Assembly: GCF_026686735.1 (NCBI RefSeq)
Contig: NZ_CP113432.1
Coordinates: forward strand, 5,011,001 to 5,075,000
Origin: Pseudomonas triclosanedens
GTDB lineage: Bacteria > Pseudomonadota > Gammaproteobacteria > Pseudomonadales > Pseudomonadaceae
DNA: 64,000 bases
Direction: 5' to 3'
Position 1 is the stretch's first letter. Every line of letters starts with the position of its first letter. Of this stretch, positions 44,701-51,638 are shown piece by piece. The notes under the pieces were generated by a model, which was not told where the DNA came from, ran no database searches, and worked only from the letters and a program-made list of their open reading frames with translations. The translations under genes and the position numbers were made by a program.

Positions 44701-46846
44701 GCGTGAAATCGGCTGCGCTGTCGATTCGCCCGCCTGCGCGGTTGTCCAGCAGGTCGGTGCGCAGGCCGAGCGTTCCGTGGCTGGCCAGCTCGCCACCCTC
44801 GGCGTTGGTGATGTAGAAGCTCTGCAAGTCGAGCGACTGACCGCCCGCGATCAGGCTGTCCTGGCTGTTTTCCACGATATTCGCCGCCAGGCCGACATTG
44901 CCGTTGGCGACGATGTAGCCCTCGTGCTGTTGCAGTTCCAGCAACGAACCCAGGAGGTTGCCAGCGCTGGCGATGTTGCCATTGGTATTGAGCAGGCTGG
45001 TGCCATCGAACTGGATATCACCCTGGCTGCGGATGTCGCCGCCCCGGGTGTCCATCTGGAAGCCATTCCAGGACAGCTTGCCCAGGCTCAGGAGGTGCCC
45101 GCCGTAGTTCTCCACCCTGGCGGACTGGAGCGTCTGGTCGCCGCCACTGTGTACCGAGCCACCGTTGTTGTTCAGCGTGGTGAGGTCCAACGCCAGGTCA
45201 CCGCCAGCGGAAATCAGCCCCTCCTCGCGGTTGTTCAGTGAGTTGGCCGCGATGTGCAGCGCGCCGTCGGAGACCAGCCGTCCGCCCTGGTTCTGGATGC
45301 TTCGCCCGCTGCGAATGTCGAGCGGCGCGGCAGAGGTGATCACGCCCAGGCGGTTGTCGATGTCTGCGCTATGCAGTGCGCCCCCCTGGGCGAAGTAGAT
45401 TTCCCCCCCCTGGTTGAGCAGTTGCTCGACGTTCAGGTCGAGGCGGCCCAACGATGCCAACTGGCCGGTGCCGTTCTGCAGTGTCTGGCCCAGGTTCAGG
45501 GCCATGACGCCACGGCTCTGCACGAGGCCCCGCTCGCGGTTGTCCAGCGTTTGCGCGGACAGTTGGACGGAGCTTGCACCCAGCAGGCTGCCGCCACGGT
45601 TGTCCAGTTGATCGGCATGGATGTTCAGCGCCTGCGCCGATATCACGCCAGAGCGGTTGTCCGCCGTGCCTTGCAACGCGATGTCGGCATTACGTCCGGC
45701 AATCAGTGCGCCGCTGTTGCGCAGGCTGTCGGCGCGCAGTTCAAGGTCGCCCTGGCCGTTGCGGGTTCCATCGGCGCTCACGCCGCTTTCCAACGTGCCG
45801 GTGTTTTCGACCGAGCCGGCGTGGATGGTGAGGTGAGTTCCCGCTGCCAGGCTCTGGGCATTGTCCAGTACGTCGCGGACCTGCACGTCAGCGGTGTTTG
45901 CCGCATAGGCGGGGCCTTGAAGCGATGCCGATTCGGCGTTGATGCGCACGCTGCCGGCGGCGCTGGTCTGCGCCAGGCTCAGTTTGCCGCTGGCATCGAT
46001 CTGGATGTCGCCGGCGCTGGCGGCCATGTTGCCGGCCAGCTTCACGCCCACGCCCTGCTCGGTGCCCACCAGGCGGATCGCCCCGGCGTACATGCCGCCC
46101 AGTGCGGAGCTGTCGATGGCCAACTGAGGCTTGGCGCTGCCGTCGTCGGCCTTGGCGGTGGCGGCGAGGCTGTCGGCGTCCACCTGGTTACGCCCGGTCA
46201 CTACGGTCAACTGGTTGGCGTAGAGGTTGGCGTTGAGCTTCGCGCTGCGGGTGATCAGCTCGAACTGGTCGATGTTGGAAGCGTTCAGCCCGGCGCCTTC
46301 GATGGCGATCTCGCCACCGTCGACGTCGTAGCCGCGCAGGCGCTCGCCATCCATCAGCGGCTTGCCGGTGGTCAGGGTCGCGCGCGGGGTGTTGATGAAG
46401 CCGCAGCCGTTGCAGGTGATGCCGTGGGGGTTGGCGACGATGACGTGGGCGGCCTGGCCGGCGACTTCGGTGTAGCCGCGCAGTTGCGAGGGGTTGGCGC
46501 CGGTGACTTCGTTGAGGATCTTCTGCGCCGCCACGCCCTTGAGGTTGGGGTTGCCGACGATGATCCCGCCCAGTTGGGTGGACTGGGTCTTGCCGGTGGC
46601 GTTGTTGAGGATCAGGCCGTTCTGCCCGACGTTGTAGTCGCTGAACCTGTTGTGGGAGAGGCCCGCGCCGTTGGGCGCGGCGATGTTCACCACGGGGACG
46701 CCATTGCCCGCCGCGCCGATGGCCGTGTTGCCACCCGCCGCCGCGTCCACCGCCAGTTCGGCCGCGGTAGCGACGATGGGGTTGAGGAACAGGATGCCGG
46801 CGAGGGCGCTGGCGATGGCCTGGTACAGTGGGTGGCGTATGTCCAT
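35771..46846 (-). CDS. cdiA: CdiA/FHA-type two-partner secretion effector, ART-like toxin tip
   Basis: The protein has 3691 residues, starting at the ATG at 46846 behind AAGGAG. It is a giant surface filament that delivers a toxin to neighbouring cells. Order: signal peptide (about 1-28); TPS domain with NPHGI and CNGC (about 139-148); hundreds of roughly 20-residue LDNRGG-type filament repeats (about 330-2400); a Thr/Ser linker near 2556; a second filament and pretoxin region (about 2880-3448) ending ATQYNF; then a variable tip (3449-3691). The tip has LFRAVGPAELADI and GKYFTTSAEEAAAYAKQ, which suggest an ADP-ribosyltransferase fold (R and STS-like motifs); the third catalytic residue is unclear. 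CdiB exports it; cdiI follows. Confidence 0.93.
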   Translation of the reverse strand: MDIRHPLYQAIASALAGILFLNPIVATAAELAVDAAAGGNTAIGAAGNGVPVVNIAAPNGAGLSHNRFSDYNVGQNGLILNNATGKTQSTQLGGIIVGNPNLKGVAAQKILNEVTGANPSQLRGYTEVAGQAAHVIVANPHGITCNGCGFINTPRATLTTGKPLMDGERLRGYDVDGGEIAIEGAGLNASNIDQFELITRSAKLNANLYANQLTVVTGRNQVDADSLAATAKADDGSAKPQLAIDSSALGGMYAGAIRLVGTEQGVGVKLAGNMAASAGDIQIDASGKLSLAQTSAAGSVRINAESASLQGPAYAANTADVQVRDVLDNAQSLAAGTHLTIHAGSVENTGTLESGVSADGTRNGQGDLELRADSLRNSGALIAGRNADIALQGTADNRSGVISAQALNIHADQLDNRGGSLLGASSVQLSAQTLDNRERGLVQSRGVMALNLGQTLQNGTGQLASLGRLDLNVEQLLNQGGEIYFAQGGALHSADIDNRLGVITSAAPLDIRSGRSIQNQGGRLVSDGALHIAANSLNNREEGLISAGGDLALDLTTLNNNGGSVHSGGDQTLQSARVENYGGHLLSLGKLSWNGFQMDTRGGDIRSQGDIQFDGTSLLNTNGNIASAGNLLGSLLELQQHEGYIVANGNVGLAANIVENSQDSLIAGGQSLDLQSFYITNAEGGELASHGTLGLRTDLLDNRAGGRIDSAADFTLRAERVLNQGGTLSSGGYLALFARLLDNRDSGLVASSAGMSLQLSERLLNQGGRLSTGADLLLAAPFVDNSANGQIGVGGFLTLQANTFNNAGGLLEASGLGLSGDHLDNHGGNLVGRGDMRLSFSSIDNRGGRLGSEDDLTLDAQSIDNTEQGEILATRDLSVTADTLDNRGGRLYAGRIGDLRLARLDNRQGTIEGRGDLRIAATDLDNRQGAITSEQSLQLTAADLLNSLGLFSANQSLIVRGNTLENADGQVLGGNAVTLNLQQLDNRQGDIQAGGTLDIDTDTLLNSDGHVATGQLQLAARQIDNRNGELAAQRNARVTVTELLDQGDGGRLLSESNLQVVANDIINRDGGEIAAGSSLALTAQNLDNQSGRLSSQGQANLEIGRMDNRAGTLSAQRLTASLGELDNSDGILSATATASIDVGRLNNRGGQLNANELSVTASQLNNQDGRLLGQDALALFVSELLNHAGVISSQGRLALQGDTLDNGQGLIRADGNLLLESHQVQNSAGQISSRGNLVVAAQRLDNSAGDLLANGSLQVTADTLLNDAGRLSAQGAVDLRVGEISNRQGEVSSAASLNLEANDLDNTDGTLQAGGNLQARMTRHLENLRGLILGQGTQVQSDTLTNQDGTIASGTSLRLDVRELDNGAGQLIANGDLGIGASALENSQGRIYSGGDTRLDVIGLHQQGGEIVSQGSLDIVGERLENLGGAISSQGDSQLQTTELTNQSGRISSAGALAIQTGTLDNQEGQIGAQEAVSVEADTVDNRAGAITGNASLTLLAQLIDNRDEGQISAQGDILISGGELDNRGGVVSGAQSVELNLDRLRNAGGRISATDQLKLSVGDLQQDGGILNGGSLWLDLRGSDFDNSGGILDTSGSLSIFNTRQLLNYDGEIHTGGDLILAAEAIHNEGGLLASGGKLLIQLPSGDVYNDRGRMVAANTLGITGYRLSNQQGQLIGDADIRLSPEDIQNGDGGLIQSAANLYIDAIDLDNRGGQMFAQNTLNLTVRDGVLNSDGGRIGSGDLLRVRATDLDNHAGELNAQGDLRVYVEHLIQRQGLLLSGGNLEYDAKGQDLDNSGGAISANGHLLLSNLRDLGNQGGTLASQEDIALDLRDLDNSGGQISSDKNIALTLRNITNQGGVLDSVTGMVELHATEHLDNQANGLIQGNDLLLDIAAGVDNRHGTISAVTGDLTLSTPLIDNTAGGLYAYQTLLLQGENLINTGTSLATGGRIGAGAVDLRLSGTLDNHNGLIEGADGFGIQTASLNNQGGYLRDLGEDGATRFNVSGQLDNRGGTIESANHDIRFDIGSLLNQDGRILHAGNGVFGLASDSVFHAGGLLGTNGLMTLQANSWVNDTILRAGRLDLNIGEFSQTANGKLLAADGLVMRGNNWHNDGVIATDGDLSLSLTGSYSGGGLLSSLGNLDLNAANVTLSSAGRIRGAADAQIVTGNLDNAGRVTSAGDLRITAERITNSGTLGSADALQLTSQTLTNSGLIFSGADMALRVDSLYNDGGDLYSLAGLTLAGRSGGRAQSLENSSGHISSVGNMALDVASFSNHRDASAQNAMIDAGGNFTATGSTFTNLNGSIFAAGNLGIATGVFRNDGSAQAPAVIHAGAAASVNASQKLGNGDVLDNTASANPIRNLADTHANSEISPITISGSAGTGRIVPNLNLPDGGLFHLADSGVPQGGANPPAGPGAYQPDTRQHPGIPAASANNWQVADGVAGDALASLGVRIALDGSRVRVEPPKGLNADGSVKRPGSDVLGVTITPGTNVPGVDYSGADISRFIPIAAGATGLPGSDWSTPVHKYLVYTDPDLASLIPGSGIGSSSGNGTSTSTSTSTSGTRGVVSSDYLLARLGFDPDRAQKRLGDGLYEQFLLSQALIEKTGLRYLNGLTNDADVFRYLMDNAVAYRDSLQLTLGVALSAEQVAALTHDIVWLEERVVNGEKVLVPVLYLASADGHLTDKGALIQGRDVKLISGGELANHGILKASENLGIAAGKLDNTGQVLASRNLDVRVVDNIHNHSGGLIKGGEVSLTALNGDIVNERDHSTRSVTSKGSTRSDDSVGSASRIESTGNLSLSAGRDIISTGSAIVAGGSASFDAGRDLLIRSQDAAHQLSSNHGNKRSSSLTQYKGEVSVGGDLAMHAGHDASVVGTPVKAGGDIVLDAGRDVTLASASNETHSYNRDPSGSKKSTRQSDHVQQQAGTLSAGGKVVVSAGHDITLVASKISAGGTAYLVAGNQINLLAANDSDYSLYDMKKKGSWGKKKTQHDETTVVNAIGSGIEAGGGIRLVSGGDQHYQGANLKSGDAISVYSGGKIYYEAVKDTKQSSHDKSSSSLAWNSAKGKGKTNETLRQTEMLAQNGVAIHAVEGLQIDYKNLSKKSVSQAIDAMVKADPGLAWIKEAEARGDVDWRAVKEIHDSYSHSSSGLGVGAQLAIAILVAYFTAGAASGLVASGASAAGASTATGSAWAAASASASAGWANAAATAAISSAASTQAISTINNRGNPVAVLRDTFNSDSLKNYAIAATTAGLTTGLYNGWTGTQTGAPVNGQTSGLLANGSAVSPVAGLNSWQGIGQFAANQLLQNGTSTVLSKALGQGGSLNDALQRSLANTFAAFGFNLVGNAGLVDGSPSKIALHALMGGLASEAAGQDFRTGALAAGVNEAVVGALADQYASMPKEKRDSLLVMNSQLIGLLAASAAPNADGESLQTGAWVAGTATQYNFLLHEEIQERAKEIKDCGGKDECEQDVIKRYAALDKARNEDLPGLCRASPAQCMVLMKQLASERGLNEAAIDSMRFESVNAAIGVYLAAESNEGAIDTIQLELLRNKYGDGAVVAAQLLQMAAAGSLARNAKAVKGTTSLFRAVGPAELADINATNALRNLGSAEGKYFTTSAEEAAAYAKQAVKAFGDQPYTIIKTDVPNSIFKGLSPTTVDRGIPAWVIPTDRLPGLVPQVMNYSPLPPRKF

Positions 46847-46957
46847 GTATGACTCCTTCACGGCCCTGCTGCGGCAAGGTTGTTCAGATCGAATGCTTGA
46901 CCGGCCAGCTACCGCTGGCCGCATGGCAAAGGCCGGTTGCAGGTGCCGGCGCTCAGG

Positions 46958-47629
46958 TCAGTCGCTGCCATACTTCGGCGAGCGCGGGCCGTACAGCAGG
47001 CCCGCCGGACGCCCAGCCGAAAGCAGGCGCGCGCTGGTAATCCCGGCGATGGGATAACCCGCGTCGTCCACCGAGCTATTGATGATCTGCTTCACTGCGG
47101 CGGTGATCAGCATGCCGACCAGGCCGCCGTTGTTGCTGCTGTTGCCTTCCTCGCTGGAGGCAGTGGCGGAGCCGGTCCACAGGGTGGTGCCGCTCTTGAG
47201 ATCAACCAGCTTGGCGGTGGCAGTCACGATGGTGGCGCTGCTGATCAGCATGTAATGGGTGCCGTATTCGCTGACCGTGACGTAGAGCGCCGCGTCGGCG
47301 CCGTAGATTTCCCGCAGCTTGGCCGGGGACACCTGATGGATATCTGCGACGTTGCTCAGGCCGTTCTGGCGGAAGGTCTCGTCCGCCAGGGCCACGGGCA
47401 CCACGTAGTAGCCCGCCTCGGCGAGGGGGTAGGTCACCTGCGACAGCATGCTGTAGGTCGCCTTCACATCGGGCGACTCGTTCAGCGGTGGCAGAACCAG
47501 GATCGAGCGCGGCTTGGCCTGCTTGAATGCCGAGTAGTCGACTGTCTGGGTCGGCGTCGGCGCACACCCCACGAGCAAGGTCAGCAGCGAGAGGCCCATG
47601 ACGAGCCGGACAAGGCTGGCGCGCATCAT
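46958..47629 (-). CDS. DUF799 (GNA1162-like) lipoprotein
   Basis: The protein has 223 residues with a lipobox (LTLLVGCAP). The sequence PRSILVLPPLNESPDVKATY and EIYGADAALYVTVSEYG are typical of DUF799/GNA1162 lipoproteins. Their fold resembles the TolB N-terminal and CsgG-like domains. Its ATG overlaps the DUF4810 stop. These proteins usually occur in a trio with CsgG-like and DUF4810 lipoproteins, as here, and are thought to form an envelope complex of unknown role. Unusually, the trio lies between cdiB and cdiA. Confidence 0.9.
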   Translation of the reverse strand: MMRASLVRLVMGLSLLTLLVGCAPTPTQTVDYSAFKQAKPRSILVLPPLNESPDVKATYSMLSQVTYPLAEAGYYVVPVALADETFRQNGLSNVADIHQVSPAKLREIYGADAALYVTVSEYGTHYMLISSATIVTATAKLVDLKSGTTLWTGSATASSEEGNSSNNGGLVGMLITAAVKQIINSSVDDAGYPIAGITSARLLSAGRPAGLLYGPRSPKYGSD

Positions 47630-47994
47630 TGAGCACCTCCGCGAGCGTTCTTCAGGAGGAAGTCCATGTAGGCGGCGGACTCAGGGAACAACGCCTTCTC
47701 GGTCTCGAATTCGCGAACCGTCTGGTCCTGCTTGCCGAGGCTGGAGTAGAGCAATCCGAGCTGCGCGTGATAGCCAGGCGGAACGGCCCCGTTCTGGGCC
47801 TTGATCTTCTGCAGGTCGGCTTCCAGTGCTTCCAGTTGGGCCTCCTTCGAGCTCCCCGTGAAGTACTCGTGAACCTGCTGCTGATAGCCTTCCCACTGAT
47901 ACATCGTCTTCTGCCCAGCGCAGCCCGTCAGCGCCAGGCTTCCCATCAGCGCAGCCGCCCAGGCGACTGCCTTGCTTACCCTGTGAATAGTCAT
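47626..47994 (-). CDS. DUF4810 lipoprotein
   Basis: The protein has 122 residues. The signal peptide ends SLALTGCAG (lipobox). The mature part begins QKTMYQWEGYQQQVHEYFTG, the DUF4810 signature, followed by a TPR-like helical pair (YHAQLGLLYSSLGKQDQTVR). It is the middle gene of the lipoprotein trio: 17 bases after the CsgG-like gene and overlapping the DUF799 gene. It is probably a small adaptor in a lipoprotein complex. Confidence 0.9.
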   Translation of the reverse strand: MTIHRVSKAVAWAAALMGSLALTGCAGQKTMYQWEGYQQQVHEYFTGSSKEAQLEALEADLQKIKAQNGAVPPGYHAQLGLLYSSLGKQDQTVREFETEKALFPESAAYMDFLLKNARGGAQ

Positions 47995-48011
47995 CTTCTA
48001 ACTTCCCTGAC

Positions 48012-48695
48012 TCAGCTCTGAGGCTTCCATGCACCGCTGTCGATGGCATTGACCAACTTGTTCACCGCTTCGCGCATCGCCAGGTCGAGCACCTTGCCGT
48101 TGAGCGTGGAGTCGTAGCTGGCGGTACCGCCAAAGCCGATGATTTCGCGATTGGACAAGGCGTACTCGCCGGCGCCCTGGGACGAATAGATGACCTCGGA
48201 GGTGGAGATGTTGACGATGTTCAGTGCCACCTTGGCGTAGGCCACCTGGGTCTTGCCGCGCCCGAGGATCCCGAAGAGCTGGCGGTCGCCGACTTCCTTG
48301 CGGCCGAACTCGGTGACGTCGCCTGTGACCACGTAATCCGCACCTTTCAGGCGTTGCGCCTGGCCCTTGATGGCGGCTTCCTGCTGGATCTCGCCCATGT
48401 TGTCGCGGTCCAGCACGGTGAAACGGTTGGTCTGCTGCAGGTGGGTGATGAGGATGGTCTTGGCCTGGCTGCCGAGTCGGTCAACGCCATCCGAGAAGAT
48501 GCCGCGCATATAGCTGGAGCGGTTGTCGAACTTGCCGACGGCGATAGGCGAACGCACACCGCTGTAGGGGCGGTTGACGCTTTCGACCTGCTGCACCGGC
48601 AATGCAGTGGACGTCTCGGTGGCGCAGCCCGACAGTCCGGCCAAGGTGACAGCCGCCAGGATCGGCAGGACGGCATCTCTTACGCTGTGTTTCAT
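48012..48695 (-). CDS. CsgG/HfaB-family lipoprotein
   Basis: The protein has 227 residues with lipobox LAGLSGCAT. The CsgG fold is seen in PIAVGKFDNRSSYMRGIFSD, RFTVLDRDNMGEIQQEAAIK and GADYVVTGDVTEFGRKEVGD. CsgG forms an outer-membrane pore for curli subunits; HfaB secretes holdfast anchors. The protein follows cdiB by 60 bases and heads the trio. No curli subunit genes are nearby, so a pore for curli is unlikely; a role in assembly or anchoring of CdiA is possible but unproven. Confidence 0.9.
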   Translation of the reverse strand: MKHSVRDAVLPILAAVTLAGLSGCATETSTALPVQQVESVNRPYSGVRSPIAVGKFDNRSSYMRGIFSDGVDRLGSQAKTILITHLQQTNRFTVLDRDNMGEIQQEAAIKGQAQRLKGADYVVTGDVTEFGRKEVGDRQLFGILGRGKTQVAYAKVALNIVNISTSEVIYSSQGAGEYALSNREIIGFGGTASYDSTLNGKVLDLAMREAVNKLVNAIDSGAWKPQS

Positions 48696-48755
48696 GTAAC
48701 TCTCCTTGAAAAACCAGGCTTGCCAAGGGAGACGGATGTGCGCCTCCCCGTTCGC

Positions 48756-50453
48756 TCAGAAGAACAGGTCGACGCGGAAGTAGACCGGGTGCTCGCGCCG
48801 CCCGATGACGTCGGGGCGCTCCAGCGAGCGCGCCAGGGTCACGGAGGCGGCGGCATACGGGCCTCGGGCGCTGAACTCCACGCCGTGGCCGCTCATGCGC
48901 CCGTGCAGGTGCGGGTTGTAGCGATCGTGCTCGATGGCGCCGAAGTCGTAGGCGTAGGCCACGCCGTATTCCTGCAGCCAGGGCTGCAAGGGTTCCCAGG
49001 TCACGGCCCGGCGCCAGCGCAACTGGTTGCGCCAGTAGTAGCCGGAGTCGCCGGAGAGGGTCTGGTCCTTGAAGCCACGGATGGAGCTGAGCCCACCCAG
49101 GCTGATGCGCTGCGGGCTGTAGAGCACATCTTCGCTGTGCTGGCCGGTGGCGAGGCTTTCGAAGCTGAAGGCTTCGCCCCACAGCTTGAACGGCTGCAGG
49201 TAGCTCAGGGTCAGGCTGTATTTGTTGTAGCGGGCGGTGGGGCTGCCGCGCGGCGCCTTTGGCTCGTCGTCCTGCGCGCCAAAGGCGCCGATGCCGCGCT
49301 GCCAGCCGGCATCGAGGTTGACGAAGGCGCTGCCGATGCGCCGGCCGTGGTTGAGGCCCAACTGGCTTTCGCTGAGGTGGGTGCTGGAGACGTTCAGCAG
49401 CGTGTCGTCGATGTAGTTGCGGGTGCGCTGGTGGCTGACGCCGAGGTTGATGCCGGTCTTGCTCACGTCGTCGCGGTGGAGGATGCGCGAGGCGCCGAAC
49501 TGGTGGGTTTCGTTGTCGCCGTCGTACTTGAAGGCGAAACCGGCGTCCTCGTTGCGCGTGCGGTAGTAGTTGCGCCCGTAGCTGTAGCTGAAGGTCCACC
49601 AGCCGTAGGGAACGCTGTACCACAGGCTCTGGTTGTCGGAGTGTTTCCAGTGGTCGCTGACCACGTCTTCGCCATAGCGCAGGCCGAGCTGGTCGGCCAG
49701 GCCCAGCGGGCTGTCCCAGTCCAGGCCGACGCCCGCCTGCTGCTCGCCGGAGCTGGCGTCGCCGTTGTTGTCGCGGCTGGCGGAGACGCGCCAGGGCTTG
49801 CTGCGCTCGCCCTTGAGGCGCACGCGGCTGCCGCCCACGGCCTGACCCGGCACCAGTTCCATCTGCGCCTGGCGCGAGGGCAGCCGGTTGATCTGGTCGA
49901 CCAGTTGCTCCAGGTCGCGCAGGTTGAGCACTTCGCCGGCGTGGCCGGGGAAGCTCATGGCCAGCTCCCGTGGGCTGGCCAGCGAGGATTCGTCGAAGCC
50001 CTCGAAGCGACCTTCGACGACGATGATCTTCAGTTCGCCGCCGGAGAGGTCTTGTTGCGGCAGGTAGGCGCGGCTGGTGACGAAGCCGCGGGCCAGGTAG
50101 TGATCGGTGATTAGCTTGAGCAGTTCGTTGAGCTGGCCTACGCCCAGGCAGCGGTTGCGGTACGGCGCCAGCAGGGTTTCGCGGGTGTGCGCATCGAGGT
50201 GCTCGGCGCCTTCGAGGGTGATGGTGCGGATGTCGAAGCAGCGGCTATCGGGCGGGGCGGCCGCCGGCGCTTCGCCGGGCGCCTTGCCCGGCAGTTGCTG
50301 GAGTTCTTCCAGGCGCTGGCGCTGTTCGCGCAGGAGTTGCTCCTGGCGCTGGCGCTGCAGGTCGTTGTCGCCCGGCGAAGGCGGCGGCGCGGCCACTGTT
50401 GGCAAGGCTATGCCACAGGCTATGGCAAGCATCCAGCTGCGAATTTGCTGCAT
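48756..50453 (-). CDS. cdiB: CdiB/ShlB-type outer-membrane transporter
   Basis: The protein has 565 residues. The signal peptide is about residues 1-21 (cleavage after TVAA), followed by a Gln/Arg-rich helix region (about 30-55) like the plug helix. Two POTRA domains follow (about 75-220; CFDIRTITLEGAEHLD, LKIIVVEGRFEGFDESSLAS). A 16-strand barrel then runs to the terminal Phe (RVDLFF), with the conserved SLGGLSSIRGF motif. It exports CdiA through its TPS domain. GGAG precedes the ATG. It is the first gene of the operon. Confidence 0.95.
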   Translation of the reverse strand: MQQIRSWMLAIACGIALPTVAAPPPSPGDNDLQRQRQEQLLREQRQRLEELQQLPGKAPGEAPAAAPPDSRCFDIRTITLEGAEHLDAHTRETLLAPYRNRCLGVGQLNELLKLITDHYLARGFVTSRAYLPQQDLSGGELKIIVVEGRFEGFDESSLASPRELAMSFPGHAGEVLNLRDLEQLVDQINRLPSRQAQMELVPGQAVGGSRVRLKGERSKPWRVSASRDNNGDASSGEQQAGVGLDWDSPLGLADQLGLRYGEDVVSDHWKHSDNQSLWYSVPYGWWTFSYSYGRNYYRTRNEDAGFAFKYDGDNETHQFGASRILHRDDVSKTGINLGVSHQRTRNYIDDTLLNVSSTHLSESQLGLNHGRRIGSAFVNLDAGWQRGIGAFGAQDDEPKAPRGSPTARYNKYSLTLSYLQPFKLWGEAFSFESLATGQHSEDVLYSPQRISLGGLSSIRGFKDQTLSGDSGYYWRNQLRWRRAVTWEPLQPWLQEYGVAYAYDFGAIEHDRYNPHLHGRMSGHGVEFSARGPYAAASVTLARSLERPDVIGRREHPVYFRVDLFF

Positions 50454-50647
50454 CCCTTCGCTCCGTCGATTCCGCCGTTTTTGCGGTGTGTTCTCAGGTC
50501 GAAAATTGGAGCACGGTCAGCAACGGAAATATGTAGGACGCGGATTTAAAGCTTGTATGAGGTTTTGGATTTTTTTGCAGGAACAAACCCGCATCCGCCA
50601 CGGGCTGTCGGGTTTGCCTACAGTCTTTGGTTACTGCAATGCGTCGA

Positions 50648-51247
50648 TCAGGGGTTCTGCTTGATCACCTGGCGGAATCCCAGCACTGCGAACACCGGCA
50701 CTTCCGGCGTTATCGAGGGTATGTTGGCGACTTCCTTCAGAGGCTCCAGTTTTTCTTCGAGGTCGAAGTCGACCAGCTTGAGCACCAGCGGCTCCATAGT
50801 CGCCACTTCGATACGCCCTTCGCTGGGACGGCTGACCAGAACCTCGGACTTCAAGCGGCGTTGCTGGCCGTGCAGGTCCAGGTTGAAGTCGATGGTCTCC
50901 GAGCGCGACTGGCCGACCTGCAGGTCGTCATAGAGGCTCAGGTCGAGCTGGCTGGTGATGGTGGCTTCCGGGAAGCGCTCGACCTCGAAGAAGGAGTTGC
51001 GCATGCGTTCGTCGCGCAACGCCAGGCCGCTGTCGATGGATGCCAGCGGCACGATGATGCGTACCGCGCCCTTGTCGTCGATCTGCCCGGAAAGCTGGTC
51101 GAAACGCTGTACTTCCGCCATCTTGCCGCGTTTGACCGAAACGAAGCTGATGCGCGAGGTATCGCCATCCAGTTGCCATTCGGCCAGTGCGAGGGGGCTT
51201 GCGAGCAGTAGCAGCGCGCACAGCGCGCCTGTTACAAGAGATTGCAT
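50648..51247 (-). CDS. YceI family periplasmic protein
   Basis: The protein has 199 residues. The signal peptide is MQSLVTGALCALLLLASPLALA, followed by EWQLDGDTSRISFVSVKRGK and LRDERMRNSFFEVERFPEAT, the YceI pattern. It is a lipocalin-like binder of apolar ligands and a paralogue of the gene at 20941-21516. It lies upstream of cdiB by 194 bases on the same strand; that spacer likely holds the cdi promoter, though no box is clear. Confidence 0.9.
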   Translation of the reverse strand: MQSLVTGALCALLLLASPLALAEWQLDGDTSRISFVSVKRGKMAEVQRFDQLSGQIDDKGAVRIIVPLASIDSGLALRDERMRNSFFEVERFPEATITSQLDLSLYDDLQVGQSRSETIDFNLDLHGQQRRLKSEVLVSRPSEGRIEVATMEPLVLKLVDFDLEEKLEPLKEVANIPSITPEVPVFAVLGFRQVIKQNP

Positions 51248-51290
51248 CGTTCCTCCGAAGCGGGTCGCCCCGCTCCGTGGAACGTGCCCG

Positions 51291-51638
51291 TCAGTGGCTG
51301 CCCGTACCGGGCAATTCGTCCGCCTGGGGCATCAGTCGGCATCCCTCGCGTGCACTGAGCCAGGCGGCTGTCTGCGTACTGCCGAGGCCGCGGGCGGTCA
51401 CCCGCTTGCGCGCTTCGTCGTCGAAGAAACCGCTGATCGGCACGTACTGCTGGGTATAGGCCCGGCAATAGTCCGCCGAGTTCCCCATAACGTATCGGCA
51501 GGAGCAGTACTCTTTGGCGGTGTAGGCGCCAATGATGCCGGGGAAGGCCGCCAGGTGGACGCGGTTCTGCCAGGCGGTGGTAACCAGCGCCAGCAGAAGG
51601 AGCACGAGGGCGGTGAGGACTGGGTGGCGGCGGATCAT
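51291..51638 (-). CDS. Small membrane-anchored protein of unknown function
   Basis: The protein has 115 residues. An N-terminal signal anchor (HPVLTALVLLLLALVTTAW) is followed by an external part with cysteines (KEYCSCRYVMGNSADYCRAY, REGCRLMP) and no recognised domain. Its ATG overlaps the end of the serine hydrolase gene (ATGA), so the two are coupled and may act together in the periplasm. Confidence 0.75.
   Translation of the reverse strand: MIRRHPVLTALVLLLLALVTTAWQNRVHLAAFPGIIGAYTAKEYCSCRYVMGNSADYCRAYTQQYVPISGFFDDEARKRVTARGLGSTQTAAWLSAREGCRLMPQADELPGTGSH

Noticed and set aside
40000..45900. Regularly spaced short repeats that could look like a CRISPR or tandem array
   Set aside because: They are in-frame, about 20-residue LDNRGG filament repeats of CdiA with varied codons, not identical repeats with unique spacers.
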